From contig KN805401.1 in NCBI GenBank assembly GCA_000818945.1, positions 174,012 to 238,011 of the forward strand: a DNA stretch of 64,000 bases. Reading direction: 5' to 3'. The translations under genes were made by a program, and so were the position numbers. The DNA comes from Schizochytrium sp. CCTCC M209059. Its lineage: Eukaryota > Sar > Bigyra > Thraustochytrida > Thraustochytriidae. The notes beneath the pieces were generated by a model that saw only the letters and a program-made list of their open reading frames with translations, made no database searches and had not been told where the DNA came from. How positions within the stretch are numbered: the stretch's first letter is position 1; each line of letters starts with the position of its first letter. This document shows, piece after piece, positions 30,095-39,539 of the stretch.

Positions 30095-30160
30095 CCTGGT
30101 CTCGCAGCCGCCCTAGCCTGGCCTCGCAGCCGCCCTAGCCTGGCCTCGCGCCGAGCTAAG
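30095..30160. repeat. 22-base tandem repeat, three units
   Basis: Units at 30095, 30117 and 30139 begin CCTGG(C/T)CTCGC. The first two are nearly identical and the third is diverged. A GAGTC/TCGAG pentamer run follows at about 30167-30202. Confidence 0.85.
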
Positions 30161-30606
30161 CCTGGTCGAGTCGCGTCGAGTCGAGTCGAGTCGAGTCGAG
30201 TTGTTGATCTATGTGCACAGCACCCGCGCGTCCGGCCGGTGCACCAAAAGGAAGAGGAAAAGGGAGGAAGGAAGACTTCCCGTAAAAGTGTGACGCTTCC
30301 TCTTTTTTCCTGTCCGGACCCGGCCAGGGGTGTGGGGCCGTGCCGCGCGAGCGCGCGAGGACTGGTCAGAAGACCAGCTCCAGGCGCGGCGCCAGCATTG
30401 GTGGCTGGCGTGTGCATGCGAGACAGGCGTGGCGTGGACAGGCGCTGCGGCTGGCAAGGACAGCGTGCACGATCGAGCTTGGGGGAAGCGTCAGGCTTGA
30501 TTCTTTTCGTCTTACAGTGATGGTCGGCCGGACTGGCGCAATCCGTACCCCACATGCACATGCTGATGCTGCGAAAGAACTGCGAAAGAAACAAACAAAC
30601 CACTCC

Positions 30607-30839
30607 AAAGCAAAGCAAAAAGCATAGCATAGCATAGCATAGCAAAGCAAAGCAAAGAAAAGCAAAGAAAAGCAAAGCAAAGCAAAGCAAAGCAAAGCAA
30701 AGCAAAGCAAAGCAAAGCAAAGCAAAGCAAAGCAAAGAAAAGCAAAGCAAAGAAAAGCAAAGCAAAGCAAAGAAAAGCAAAGCAAAGAAAAGCAAAGCAA
30801 AGCAAAGAAAAGCAAAGCAAAGAAAAGCAAAGCAAAGCA
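30607..30839. repeat. AGCAA pentanucleotide satellite
   Basis: Roughly 230 bases of period-5 repeat, starting with AGCAT units and continuing as AGCAA with scattered AGAAA variants. This is an unusually long microsatellite, placed in the divergent region between type 1 copy B and type 2 copy B. It is open in several frames, giving false reading frames on the minus strand. Confidence 0.95.
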
Positions 30840-31569
30840 GAATGCAAATCAACGTGTACCGCCGGCGCCTGCCATGTGCACCGCACAAAGATCGCAGACG
30901 TGCGAACGGACGGACGGAGGGACTGTCGGAGGCTGCAGCTGCAGGCTGCAGCTGCAGGCTGCGGCCGCGGCGGCCAGCAATCTCCGTGGCGTTCTTGAGA
31001 ATTTTGGACGAGCAAACATGCCGACCGACCAACCAACCAATCGATCAAGCCCTCACTGCCGTCAGAGCAACAGCCATACCACAAGCGGCCGCGGGCAAAG
31101 GTTGGCACTGCACGCGGCAGCGGGCTGCTGGCTCGATGAAAGCCACACTAGCCCTCGAACAAGCGATCCTGAGTGCGAGGCACGCTGGAGATGAAATGCT
31201 GGCTCGATCATCCGCCAACTTCTTGATTGATGGTCATTGAGGCTATCTGGCTGGCTGGCTGGCTGCAGCCGCGAGTTGTTGGTTAGTCGGTCGGTCATCT
31301 GAGCTTTCCAAAATTTCCGGGAGGGCACAGAGCTCTGTGCCGATTGATGCTGGCAGAGCCAGTGACGCGCGGTGTCCACGGAGCGGGATCAAGGCCGCTT
31401 GCGGAAGCTCCGGAGGCCCACGAAAGTGCTTTTTTAAGTCGTCGAAACTAGCGCCCGCGCAGCCCCCTAAGCGGTGCCGAAACCAGAGCAACAGACAGCG
31501 CGCCTCGCAGCGTCGCTGCGCTGCCTGCAGCACGCCTTGCACACGCACACGCACACGCCGCTACGCGAG

Positions 31570-31599
31570 CCCCCCCTCCCCCCCCCCCCCCCCCCCCCC
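31570..31599. repeat. Poly-C run
   Basis: Twenty-nine C with a single T. The uninterrupted part is 22 C. It could form an i-motif, with a G-quadruplex on the opposite strand, and is a likely site of sequencing or assembly length error. Confidence 0.95.
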
Positions 31600-32099
31600 G
31601 CGCGGGGACGTTATGGCGCCATGACGCCATGCCGCCGTGACGCCAGCGACCCCGCGCGCGGCGCAGCGACGGGCGGAGAGACACGGACGGCGGCCGCCAG
31701 CCGCGCAGCGCCCCGCGAGCAGCCTGCTGCGGCGAGCTCGCGCGCGAATGGTCGCTTCGTTGTCTGCACGCGAGGGTGCACACCCCCAACCCCCCCTTAA
31801 GCAAGAGCAAGAGCTGCTTTAGAGACAACTTTTGGCACAAGCTCCGATGACTTATGAAGGCCGCGCGTCCGCCTGCGCATGCACTTCGGATCGGCGCGAG
31901 ATGGCCCGGAGTTCGGGGGCGAGCACGCCGTGATGAGCTCCTCCCGCATCGATCTTGTGGCTCTGGAAGAAGGGGGGTTAAGGCTGGCCCGGGGTCGAGA
32001 GAAGTAACGAGAGCAACACTTTCTTGGCCGAGCACGATTGCGTGCGAATCGAGGGCCATCGATGGCGTGGGCTCGGGGCGTTGACAGGGAGATCGATCG

Positions 32100-35000
32100 A
32101 TGACGAAGCTCCTGCCGCGTCGCGATGTGCAAACCGCAATGCCAGCCATGAGGAGAGCGGGCTTCGGGAGGGTCGCTGCGGCGCAGGCAGCGCCGCGTGC
32201 GACGACGAGATCGCCCGCAAATCATTCTCTGGAGTCGTCAGAGTCCGATGCCCAGCGGAAGGGGCAGTCAAGGGTAATGGGCTATTTGGTGTTTGGCGTT
32301 GGGTTTTTACGCGCACTCGTTGTGGTGTTCCTCCGTGGCTTCTTCGTGCCTCTTTTCTGGCTCGTGTCCATTTACTTTTCGGTGAAATTTGGTGTAGATG
32401 ACGTATGCGCCCAAGATACCTTGCTGGGCGCCAACCTCACGTGTGCCTCGATCGGTGAAGAAGCGCAGAAGCAGGGGGCGACTGATGTGCTTTGGTTGGG
32501 CTCATGCACGGCCCTCGAAGACATCCGTGATCTCCTCGAGGAAAGCGGCTACCTGGAGCGCACCAGCTTTTTGGACTTGATTGTACGCAACAACATTCGG
32601 GACATGAGTATCCCCGAGGCCCTCGCGCGAACCACCAAGTGCTACGATTGGGGTTCGAAGACAATCTTCTATTGTTGGAACGCTATCATTCTTCTCACAG
32701 CCTTCTTGTTCCCTCGCTTGCTCGGTGTGTATCTCCACGCAACCAAGGAAGCTAAATTCCGTCGCCCCATCCAGGAACTCGCCACGCGTTTGGTCTGGGA
32801 CTCATATTTTACCAAAGGCGGAAGGAAAAGGGGCGAGATACTGAATCCAGAGCCTAGAAGTTGGAAGTCTCTTCGGAAAAGTCTTCTGACTTTTCAAAAA
32901 GAGACGGGCCAAGAAGCACCGACTTTGCACACGGAGAAATGGTACTACCTCCGCGACATCCTGCAGCCTTCGAGGTCATATGCTGTCGGGACCCAAAAGC
33001 TGGCTTCTCGTAGCCTCGCGAAGCTTGTCGATCTCATTGAAGCTAGCGAAGAAGAAGTTGAAAAGAAGGATGGCGCCAACGACGAGGTCGCCGATAGTGC
33101 CATTGAAAGAGACTTTGAGTTAGAAATCTCCATGGCACGCGATCGGGTCGACGAAGCCGAGCGAGACACCAAGGACTCTTATGATAAACTGAAATCTGCT
33201 TTCACCAAGTATCGTGACGCCCGAGAAGGTCCCCATCCCGCTCATAAAAGAACCAATGCTCAGACGAAGGAAGCAATGGACGACGCGTGCAGATGGTTTA
33301 GAATAAACAAAACGAGGCTTCAAGAGGCTCAGAAGTCTCTTGAAGATCTCTACGAGGAACGCCGGCAGTATGGCGTCAATCAAGAAAGTGAGATAGATAA
33401 GAGAAAGCGACCGAGCGTCATCATGCAAGCCGTCATACAGGCTGTCGAGAGCGAAGAGCGGACCTGGACGTTCAAACAGTGGCTGCGAGGCGTCTGGAGT
33501 ATCCTGTGGAACGGACATGACTTCGCGAGCAAGAATCACACCCCGTCCGCGGTCGCTCCTCAACCGGAAGAGGAATCTAGCAATATTTCGTCTGCCGAGG
33601 TCCGGCACAAGGGCGAAGAGGATGGTACTTCCAAGCAAAAGACTTGGGAAGAGCAGGCTACGGAATACGCAAAACAGGTGGTTGCGCGATGGGAGAAACT
33701 AGCATTCATCGGCTTGGTCTTCTCGTGGATCGCGCTCTTTGTCTACATTGTTACACTCATTGCGTGGCCCGGCGCGAACGACATTATGGCGACACTTGAA
33801 AAAAGTGTTTCCAATTCGATCGCGGCGAGTCCTGACTGCGCTCGCCTCTCCGACATCGTTGCAAATCGTATCGTCGCATTTGGAGGCGAATGCGTCGAGA
33901 CGGAGACAATCAGAAGTTTCCTTGAGGTACTTGAAACCACAGTGAGCATTGAAAAACAGATCGCAGACTTGGACTCGGTGCTCTACTCTTTTGTAAAAGA
34001 CGGGGGTAAGCAGAACTTCTTGTTGCGCTTTATGGAGCAGACAAAGTACTGCGCGCCACCCTCTCGATCTGGCAAGTTCTTTGCTAACACCAACATCATG
34101 CGCGCGGTGTTGCTTCCCTCCATTGCGCTTCCTACATTTACCTATTTCGTCTACGTGCCGACGAAACATCGCCATTTTATACCCAAGTGGTTCAAAGACT
34201 TCGTCTACATAACGTATCATACCATCAGGCAAACCATAATCCTCACGATGAAGTGGACGAAAGGTATGATCGAGAGCCTTCTTGGCGCTACGATACGTTG
34301 TCTCATCGCGACGATGGCTGGAATAGGACGTGCAATCATATGCTTTTGGAAACGCCTTCGCGCGCTTTGTACAAGGTCAAGGTCCGATTCTGTAGACAGA
34401 ATTCAACCCCCTCTCGAGCGAGAGCCGATGCTGCAACGAGGCCCACAGCACATATCAAGCCTAGAGGAACAGTGGGTTCCTGAGAATTACAAATGGCCTG
34501 CCTTTGTGGCACTCCTAGTGGCTTGCGGGGGCTCTACGATTGGCATCGTGGTGTGGAAGTTTGCATTTTCTGAGATAGGACCTTCCGTGCCACCGGCACC
34601 CCCGACAATGGCAACGCTGACGCCCGCACCGACGCAGTTGCCTACGCGTGCGCCTACGCCAAATCCAACCTTTTCCCCAACGAATGCGCCCACTGCGTCG
34701 ACAACACCTGCGCCGACGACACCTGCGCCGACCACACCTGCGCCGACGGAAGCAGGCCTTGATGACTATCAAATCGCCACCATTGCCGCTGGCGTCGTCG
34801 TTTTTCTCATTCTCCTTGGCGCTCGAAGACACATCCTACGATTTCTTGTCAGATTCGCCAAGGTCGCCAGCTCGGCTGCTGCAACTGGAGCGTATCATAT
34901 TGCTTCATTCTTGAGAGGGTTCGGAAATGGTATCATGTTGGTGCTGAGCATCCTCTTTGATATCATCTCCCACGCGTTGAAGAGCTTAGGGCAAGGAGTC

Positions 35001-38000
35001 ATCTGGGCATGGAGGAACTTCGTCGGAGCGGTTTCAAAATGGTGGCAGCACATTGTCAAAATAGTCGCTATGACGTGGAATACCTTTGTTGGTGTTGTGA
35101 AAGGGCTATGGTTCGGCATCGTGCGCCTGGGCACGTGGGCCTGGAATACATTCACGAGCGTCGTGTCACGGACCTGGAAATTTATCGTTCGCGTCGTTGA
35201 GCGGATTTGGACGACATTCACTTACGTTGTCGCACGCGTGTGGTTGTCCTTTGTGAGTGGTGTTGCATTCGTCTGGGAGGGCTTCGTACACGTAATCATC
35301 AGAGTTTGGGGAACTATTGTCGGGGCAGTTGCTTGCGTCTGGCTCACCATTGTTCGGGTGGTTTCGGGTACCTGGAAGACTTTCACCGGCGGGGTCGAAA
35401 TGTTATGGAACGCTCTATGTTTTGTCGTCGAAGCAATCTGGAAAGGCATCGTAGCGGTAATTGTTGGGATTTGGAAAGTCTTCACCGGAAGCATCGTCTT
35501 GCTCTGTACTGCGTTCGTCAAAGGTGTCGTCTTGCTCTGGACGCCCATTGACCGTTTCTTTGGTATCACCGCCTGGATCCCAGCTTCTATCCTCTCCTTC
35601 TTGACTGATGTCGCTCGGGTAATTCAGAGAGCTTGGGAAGCTCTCGTCAAGACCATCACCTCCGTTTGGAAAACCTTTACCCAAAGCGTTGCCACGGTCA
35701 GGGATACCGTTGTGCGTATTGTTTCAAAGTCTTGGAAGGGCGTCGTCTTCTTTGTTTCTTCAGCCTGGAACACGCTGGTGGATGGAGTAAAAATGGTTTG
35801 GAGGAACATCTACAACTTTGTCGCATTCAGCTGGTTTGGGCTGGTCTTCATAATTAGCTCCGCGTGGGGACATCTCGTTTCCAGGGTCGTTTTCATTTGG
35901 AACGGCCTCGTCAAACTCGTCAAGGCGACCTGGAATGCCATGGTATGGGCAATCAAGTCTACATGGTTTTTCTTGGTCAACATGGTGACCACGGCCTGGG
36001 ACTTGCTCGTCTCGGTTGTCACGAAAACCTGGTTTTCTCTTGTTTTCGTCGTCACTAAAACTTGGCAAGCTCTCGTGAAGACGGTCACTGTTGCGTGGAA
36101 GACGTTTGTGCAAGTTGTGACAGGCACGGCACAAGCAATCAAGTGGATCTGGACTACGTGCGTCGCGGCGATCGTCGGAGCGTGGAAGACCCTTGTTCAG
36201 GTGGTAACGCTGACTTGGACCGTCACCACGTCAGCGGCTACTCTGATCGCAAAGAACACACTTTGGGCCGGAACAACTTGCGCTCTAGGAGTTGCTCGGA
36301 CGTGGAAACGAATCAAGAAGCTCGCAAGCTGGACCCGGAAACGCCTCGTGCAGGGCGCATGGTGGCTGTGGAAACTTGCAAAGACTGTGGGTACGCTTTT
36401 GGTCAAAGCTCTCATCTACACTGCCATTGGCATCCCCCTCGCCATACTCGTTTGCGCTCTCGCAGTCGCTTTTGTTGCCTTGGCCGTGGCGGTGCTTTCG
36501 GTCGCGGGCGCAAGCGCTATTGCGATTGGAATTCCTCTCGGTGTCATCTTCTTCATTGCAATGGGCGTTCAGCGGCTCGTGCAGAAGTTGGCGCAAGGGC
36601 TTCGCGCATTGCACAATGCTGTTGTACCTCACCTTCCATTTCGGTGCGAGCTCTGCGCTCTGGAGTTTCACCGTTACCGACGCTGGTATAGATGCCCTGA
36701 TCACTACTGCAGAGCACATCGTTTCCGTGTTGATGCCAATATTTCCCAATGTCCGGGATGCAACGACCAGCTTCTTTGCAATTGTACGTCCACAACCCGG
36801 CCGTTGCTCGAGAAGTGCGATAAATGCTACTGTACGGAGCATAAGCTGAAAAGGGACGTGCTCGTTCGCGGTGGCTTTTGTGGAAAGAGTCGAATGGAGT
36901 GTCGCATCTGCAATGACCCGTGCCCAAATCACAAGATGCTCTATCGAACGGAGTGCACTGAGTGCTTTTGTGTCAGACACAATCTGCCGAGGACCGAGAT
37001 CCGAGATGGCGGAAAGGGGTGTACTCAGTGCTTTTGTGAAAACCACCCAGACATCAAGCTGAACAACAAGGATCAGTGCCCAGAATGCCATTGCCGCCAC
37101 GAGCTGTCACGCGCGGATTGCAGCATTTGCTGGTGCGCAATTCACAATGCCAGGAAGCACGTCTGGTGTTCGACGTGCCGGGATCTGCACGCCGATGACG
37201 AGGCAAACTGGAATGTCAGCTGCGTAAGAACCGATAACACAAGGTGCCTCTGCTGCACTGACGGGTGCGATATATGTCGAGAGGACTCAGAGGTTGCTGA
37301 GGAAGACGTTCCTTGGCGCGAGGAGTGCTCGCACCATTGGTGCGCACTCCATCGGCGAAGTGAACTCGAAAGCGAGGGACGGAACGCCAGCGAAAAGTGC
37401 AGTGTTTGCAGGGATCCTTGCCAGATCTGCCAGGCCAACAAGATTTCAAGTCCTGAGCTTCCAGCTCGTACTGCGTGCGAAGAACATTGGTGCGAAATAC
37501 ACAGACGTCAAGAGTGTGTCATTTGTAGTGGCATCGAACAAGCTTGTCCTTATCCCCATGACAAAAATATGGACAAGGTTTTGACGCGGAGCGAGTGTGC
37601 AGAAGAGGGTCGACATTGGTGCCGGAACGTTTCGCATCGTGACACCTTCGAACCGGGTCGAGATACCAACGATCTGGAGGGACAGGATCTGAACTTTGTA
37701 GATTGCGAAGGCTTTGTGGATCTTACAGAGAACTCCACGTGGTGTCCGGTGTGTAACGATCCCTGCGGCGAATGCGCAGATGGCTACAAGCGGGCTCGCA
37801 CCACTTGCGAGAAACACTTTTGCGTCGACAAGCACTGCATTCCAAAGACGCGTCGTGAGGACGTTGACGACTGGGTGTGTGAGCCCTGCGAGGATCCGTG
37901 CTTGACGTGCGAGGACGAGGGATTGACTCCTCCCTTGCGCACGGCTTGCGAACGCCACTATTGCAAAATGCACAAACGCGACGTCAATGAAGGACGACTC

Positions 38001-39539
38001 GAGTCTGAGTCGAGAGACGACGGGGAGTGCCTTGTTTGCACGGATCCGTGCAGCTGTCACGAAGGCAAAGCTCTCCCGGAGTGTAGAAAGTGTTTCTGCA
38101 CAAAGCACCAGAAAAGCCTTTGCATGAACCGTGGCACTTGCGCAGAGGGGTTTTGTTCCGAGTGCACTTGCTTCTTTTGCAAGAATGACATCAGTCCTGA
38201 AAGAAATCCCAAAATTTCAGCAGAACGCTGCCAGACATGCGAATACTATTGCAAGCACGTCAGAGATCGCACTTCATGCGACATTTGCTGGTGCTCTGTG
38301 CATCATCAGCTTCGAGTTATCGAAAACGAGCGCGAAAATACCATCGACGGCCATCCTTGGCCCTGTGCTGAATGTTGTCGGCATGCGAAGGAGCCCACAA
38401 GATGCTCCATCTGCTGGTGCTCTTTGCATAATACGCTTCGTAACTTCAAAGGCTCAAGGGAGGACTACATTGATGGCCATCCTTGGCCATGTGACAAATG
38501 CTGCAAACATGCGGAGGAGCCCACAAAGTGTCTCATTTGCTGGTGCTTTGAGCATGATAAAGCACGAAACATTGGAGATTCTCTAGAGGACTACATCGAT
38601 GGCCACTATTGGCCATGCCCAACGTGCAAACCATGTGAGCATAGGGTGTGGACTCGTGAAGAGTGTGAAATCTGCTATTGCAAAGCTCACAAAGAGTACA
38701 AGATTGCCATGTACCCAACAGAAGCTGTACCAGATCCAGGCGAAGATGATGACGGCGATAACGGTGATCTCTTTGCGATGTTGAGCACATCGCAGGAACG
38801 ATTTTGTTCCAAATGTGGAACTATACCCGGTCCGCTGACGAAGAAGCGCTTCTGCAAGTTTGCTGCCAAGCTGCACAACTGCATGCACATTGACGACCCA
38901 GACGAGTTTATTTCGTGGAAGCAACTCTGGACCCATTTGACGGCTGATCTGTGGAACGAGGCAACGAGTCATTTTACAGAGGGCGGCAGAACGGAGAGGA
39001 GGCTACACGAGAGGTTTTCTGCCGTGATCAGGTATGCGCAAAATACAATTGAGCACTTTGTCGAGAACGCAGCTTCGGACCTGCAAATTCATCGAATGTG
39101 GCTCTTTTATGACCGACGACGACCCAATACGGCAGGGCGCGACGAGTCGAGTTCGAACGGAGAGACTCATCTTTGCAGAGCTGATGTACTCGAATTGTTC
39201 GATGAAGCAGAGGACAATTGGACGAAGGATAGCGAGGATATAGTTTTTCACGACCCAGCTGCCGACATTCTTTGTAGATCAGATCTGGACGAGATGGCAC
39301 ATCTTGGAAAGAAGAAGCCAAGGGCCCCCAAATTTGATTATCGGAAGGTTTTTTCTGGCGAAAAGTTCGAGCAGCAGCTAGAGAGGGAAGGCGTATTGGA
39401 AGAATTCAGAGGTCTTAATCCAACAGGATATTCGAGAAGAGCTGAGGACAAAATTGAAGATGAAAAAGAAAACGAGCAGCTTTACCAGATGCTGATGGAA
39501 CGACGGAAAGCCGAACGAGACTTCTTCACCTCTTCCTGA
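32100..39539 (+). CDS. Giant multi-pass protein with Trp repeats and Cys/His cluster array, type 2 copy B
   Basis: A 2,479-residue paralogue of the gene at 17069-22375, longer by about 700 residues. Membrane segments are estimated at 72-97, 189-211, 534-557, one at ~887-908 and a very hydrophobic block at ~1434-1490. Paired loops carry LWLGSC and VAFGGEC with the family's flanking cysteines. A Thr/Pro linker occupies ~831-884. Residues 971-1373 are about 37 tandem 11-residue units beginning with Trp (for example WKTFTQSVATV, WNTLVDGVKMV), absent from the other three proteins. The Cys/His array spans ~1516-2261 with about 18 clusters, including three tandem 42-residue units that copy A has only once. 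The tail has PLTKKRFCKF and FHDPAAD. The start at ATG 32100 places about 70 residues before segment 1. The array should be cytosolic if it binds zinc. Confidence 0.83.
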   Translation: MTKLLPRRDVQTAMPAMRRAGFGRVAAAQAAPRATTRSPANHSLESSESDAQRKGQSRVMGYLVFGVGFLRALVVVFLRGFFVPLFWLVSIYFSVKFGVDDVCAQDTLLGANLTCASIGEEAQKQGATDVLWLGSCTALEDIRDLLEESGYLERTSFLDLIVRNNIRDMSIPEALARTTKCYDWGSKTIFYCWNAIILLTAFLFPRLLGVYLHATKEAKFRRPIQELATRLVWDSYFTKGGRKRGEILNPEPRSWKSLRKSLLTFQKETGQEAPTLHTEKWYYLRDILQPSRSYAVGTQKLASRSLAKLVDLIEASEEEVEKKDGANDEVADSAIERDFELEISMARDRVDEAERDTKDSYDKLKSAFTKYRDAREGPHPAHKRTNAQTKEAMDDACRWFRINKTRLQEAQKSLEDLYEERRQYGVNQESEIDKRKRPSVIMQAVIQAVESEERTWTFKQWLRGVWSILWNGHDFASKNHTPSAVAPQPEEESSNISSAEVRHKGEEDGTSKQKTWEEQATEYAKQVVARWEKLAFIGLVFSWIALFVYIVTLIAWPGANDIMATLEKSVSNSIAASPDCARLSDIVANRIVAFGGECVETETIRSFLEVLETTVSIEKQIADLDSVLYSFVKDGGKQNFLLRFMEQTKYCAPPSRSGKFFANTNIMRAVLLPSIALPTFTYFVYVPTKHRHFIPKWFKDFVYITYHTIRQTIILTMKWTKGMIESLLGATIRCLIATMAGIGRAIICFWKRLRALCTRSRSDSVDRIQPPLEREPMLQRGPQHISSLEEQWVPENYKWPAFVALLVACGGSTIGIVVWKFAFSEIGPSVPPAPPTMATLTPAPTQLPTRAPTPNPTFSPTNAPTASTTPAPTTPAPTTPAPTEAGLDDYQIATIAAGVVVFLILLGARRHILRFLVRFAKVASSAAATGAYHIASFLRGFGNGIMLVLSILFDIISHALKSLGQGVIWAWRNFVGAVSKWWQHIVKIVAMTWNTFVGVVKGLWFGIVRLGTWAWNTFTSVVSRTWKFIVRVVERIWTTFTYVVARVWLSFVSGVAFVWEGFVHVIIRVWGTIVGAVACVWLTIVRVVSGTWKTFTGGVEMLWNALCFVVEAIWKGIVAVIVGIWKVFTGSIVLLCTAFVKGVVLLWTPIDRFFGITAWIPASILSFLTDVARVIQRAWEALVKTITSVWKTFTQSVATVRDTVVRIVSKSWKGVVFFVSSAWNTLVDGVKMVWRNIYNFVAFSWFGLVFIISSAWGHLVSRVVFIWNGLVKLVKATWNAMVWAIKSTWFFLVNMVTTAWDLLVSVVTKTWFSLVFVVTKTWQALVKTVTVAWKTFVQVVTGTAQAIKWIWTTCVAAIVGAWKTLVQVVTLTWTVTTSAATLIAKNTLWAGTTCALGVARTWKRIKKLASWTRKRLVQGAWWLWKLAKTVGTLLVKALIYTAIGIPLAILVCALAVAFVALAVAVLSVAGASAIAIGIPLGVIFFIAMGVQRLVQKLAQGLRALHNAVVPHLPFRCELCALEFHRYRRWYRCPDHYCRAHRFRVDANISQCPGCNDQLLCNCTSTTRPLLEKCDKCYCTEHKLKRDVLVRGGFCGKSRMECRICNDPCPNHKMLYRTECTECFCVRHNLPRTEIRDGGKGCTQCFCENHPDIKLNNKDQCPECHCRHELSRADCSICWCAIHNARKHVWCSTCRDLHADDEANWNVSCVRTDNTRCLCCTDGCDICREDSEVAEEDVPWREECSHHWCALHRRSELESEGRNASEKCSVCRDPCQICQANKISSPELPARTACEEHWCEIHRRQECVICSGIEQACPYPHDKNMDKVLTRSECAEEGRHWCRNVSHRDTFEPGRDTNDLEGQDLNFVDCEGFVDLTENSTWCPVCNDPCGECADGYKRARTTCEKHFCVDKHCIPKTRREDVDDWVCEPCEDPCLTCEDEGLTPPLRTACERHYCKMHKRDVNEGRLESESRDDGECLVCTDPCSCHEGKALPECRKCFCTKHQKSLCMNRGTCAEGFCSECTCFFCKNDISPERNPKISAERCQTCEYYCKHVRDRTSCDICWCSVHHQLRVIENERENTIDGHPWPCAECCRHAKEPTRCSICWCSLHNTLRNFKGSREDYIDGHPWPCDKCCKHAEEPTKCLICWCFEHDKARNIGDSLEDYIDGHYWPCPTCKPCEHRVWTREECEICYCKAHKEYKIAMYPTEAVPDPGEDDDGDNGDLFAMLSTSQERFCSKCGTIPGPLTKKRFCKFAAKLHNCMHIDDPDEFISWKQLWTHLTADLWNEATSHFTEGGRTERRLHERFSAVIRYAQNTIEHFVENAASDLQIHRMWLFYDRRRPNTAGRDESSSNGETHLCRADVLELFDEAEDNWTKDSEDIVFHDPAADILCRSDLDEMAHLGKKKPRAPKFDYRKVFSGEKFEQQLEREGVLEEFRGLNPTGYSRRAEDKIEDEKENEQLYQMLMERRKAERDFFTSS
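34704..34748. repeat. 15-base repeat in the Thr/Pro linker
   Basis: Three tandem units of ACACCTGCGCCGACG (one has a terminal C) encode TPAPT-type pentapeptides in the predicted extracellular stalk of type 2 copy B. Confidence 0.9.
35010..36218. repeat. 33-base (11-residue) tryptophan repeat array
   Basis: About 37 units with consensus W-[KN]-x-[FL]-V-x-x-V-x-x-x, mostly in strict 11-residue register with a few slips near residues 1150-1180. Nucleotide identity between units is modest, so the array is old or under selection on protein pattern. It lies between the Thr/Pro stalk's membrane segment and the last hydrophobic block. Confidence 0.9.
38250..38753. repeat. 126-base (42-residue) tandem units in the Cys/His array
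   Basis: The marker sequence encoding [IY]IDGH[PY]WPC recurs at 38343, 38469 and 38595, exactly 126 bases apart. Each unit carries a C-x2-CWC-x2-H cluster. Three units are clearly related and a fourth is diverged. The equivalent place in type 2 copy A has one unit. Confidence 0.9.

Larger units (their letters stand above)
29578..32099. promoter_or_regulatory. Shared divergent promoter region of pair B
   Basis: About 2.5 kb between the start codons of type 1 copy B and type 2 copy B, presumably containing both promoters and leaders. It is dense in simple repeats: a 22-base unit, GAGTC and AGCAA pentamers, a CTGG run and a long C-run. The 16-base block CTGCAGGCTGCAGCTG at 30939-30954 is identical to one in the pair A region. 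Overlapping frames on both strands look like repeat translation (for example Cys-Phe-Ala-Leu-Leu runs from the AGCAA tract), and I call no gene. Confidence 0.45.

Noticed and set aside
30366..31108. Minus-strand frames rich in Cys-Phe-Ala-Leu-Leu
   Set aside because: They are direct translations of the AGCAA pentamer satellite and carry no independent coding signal.
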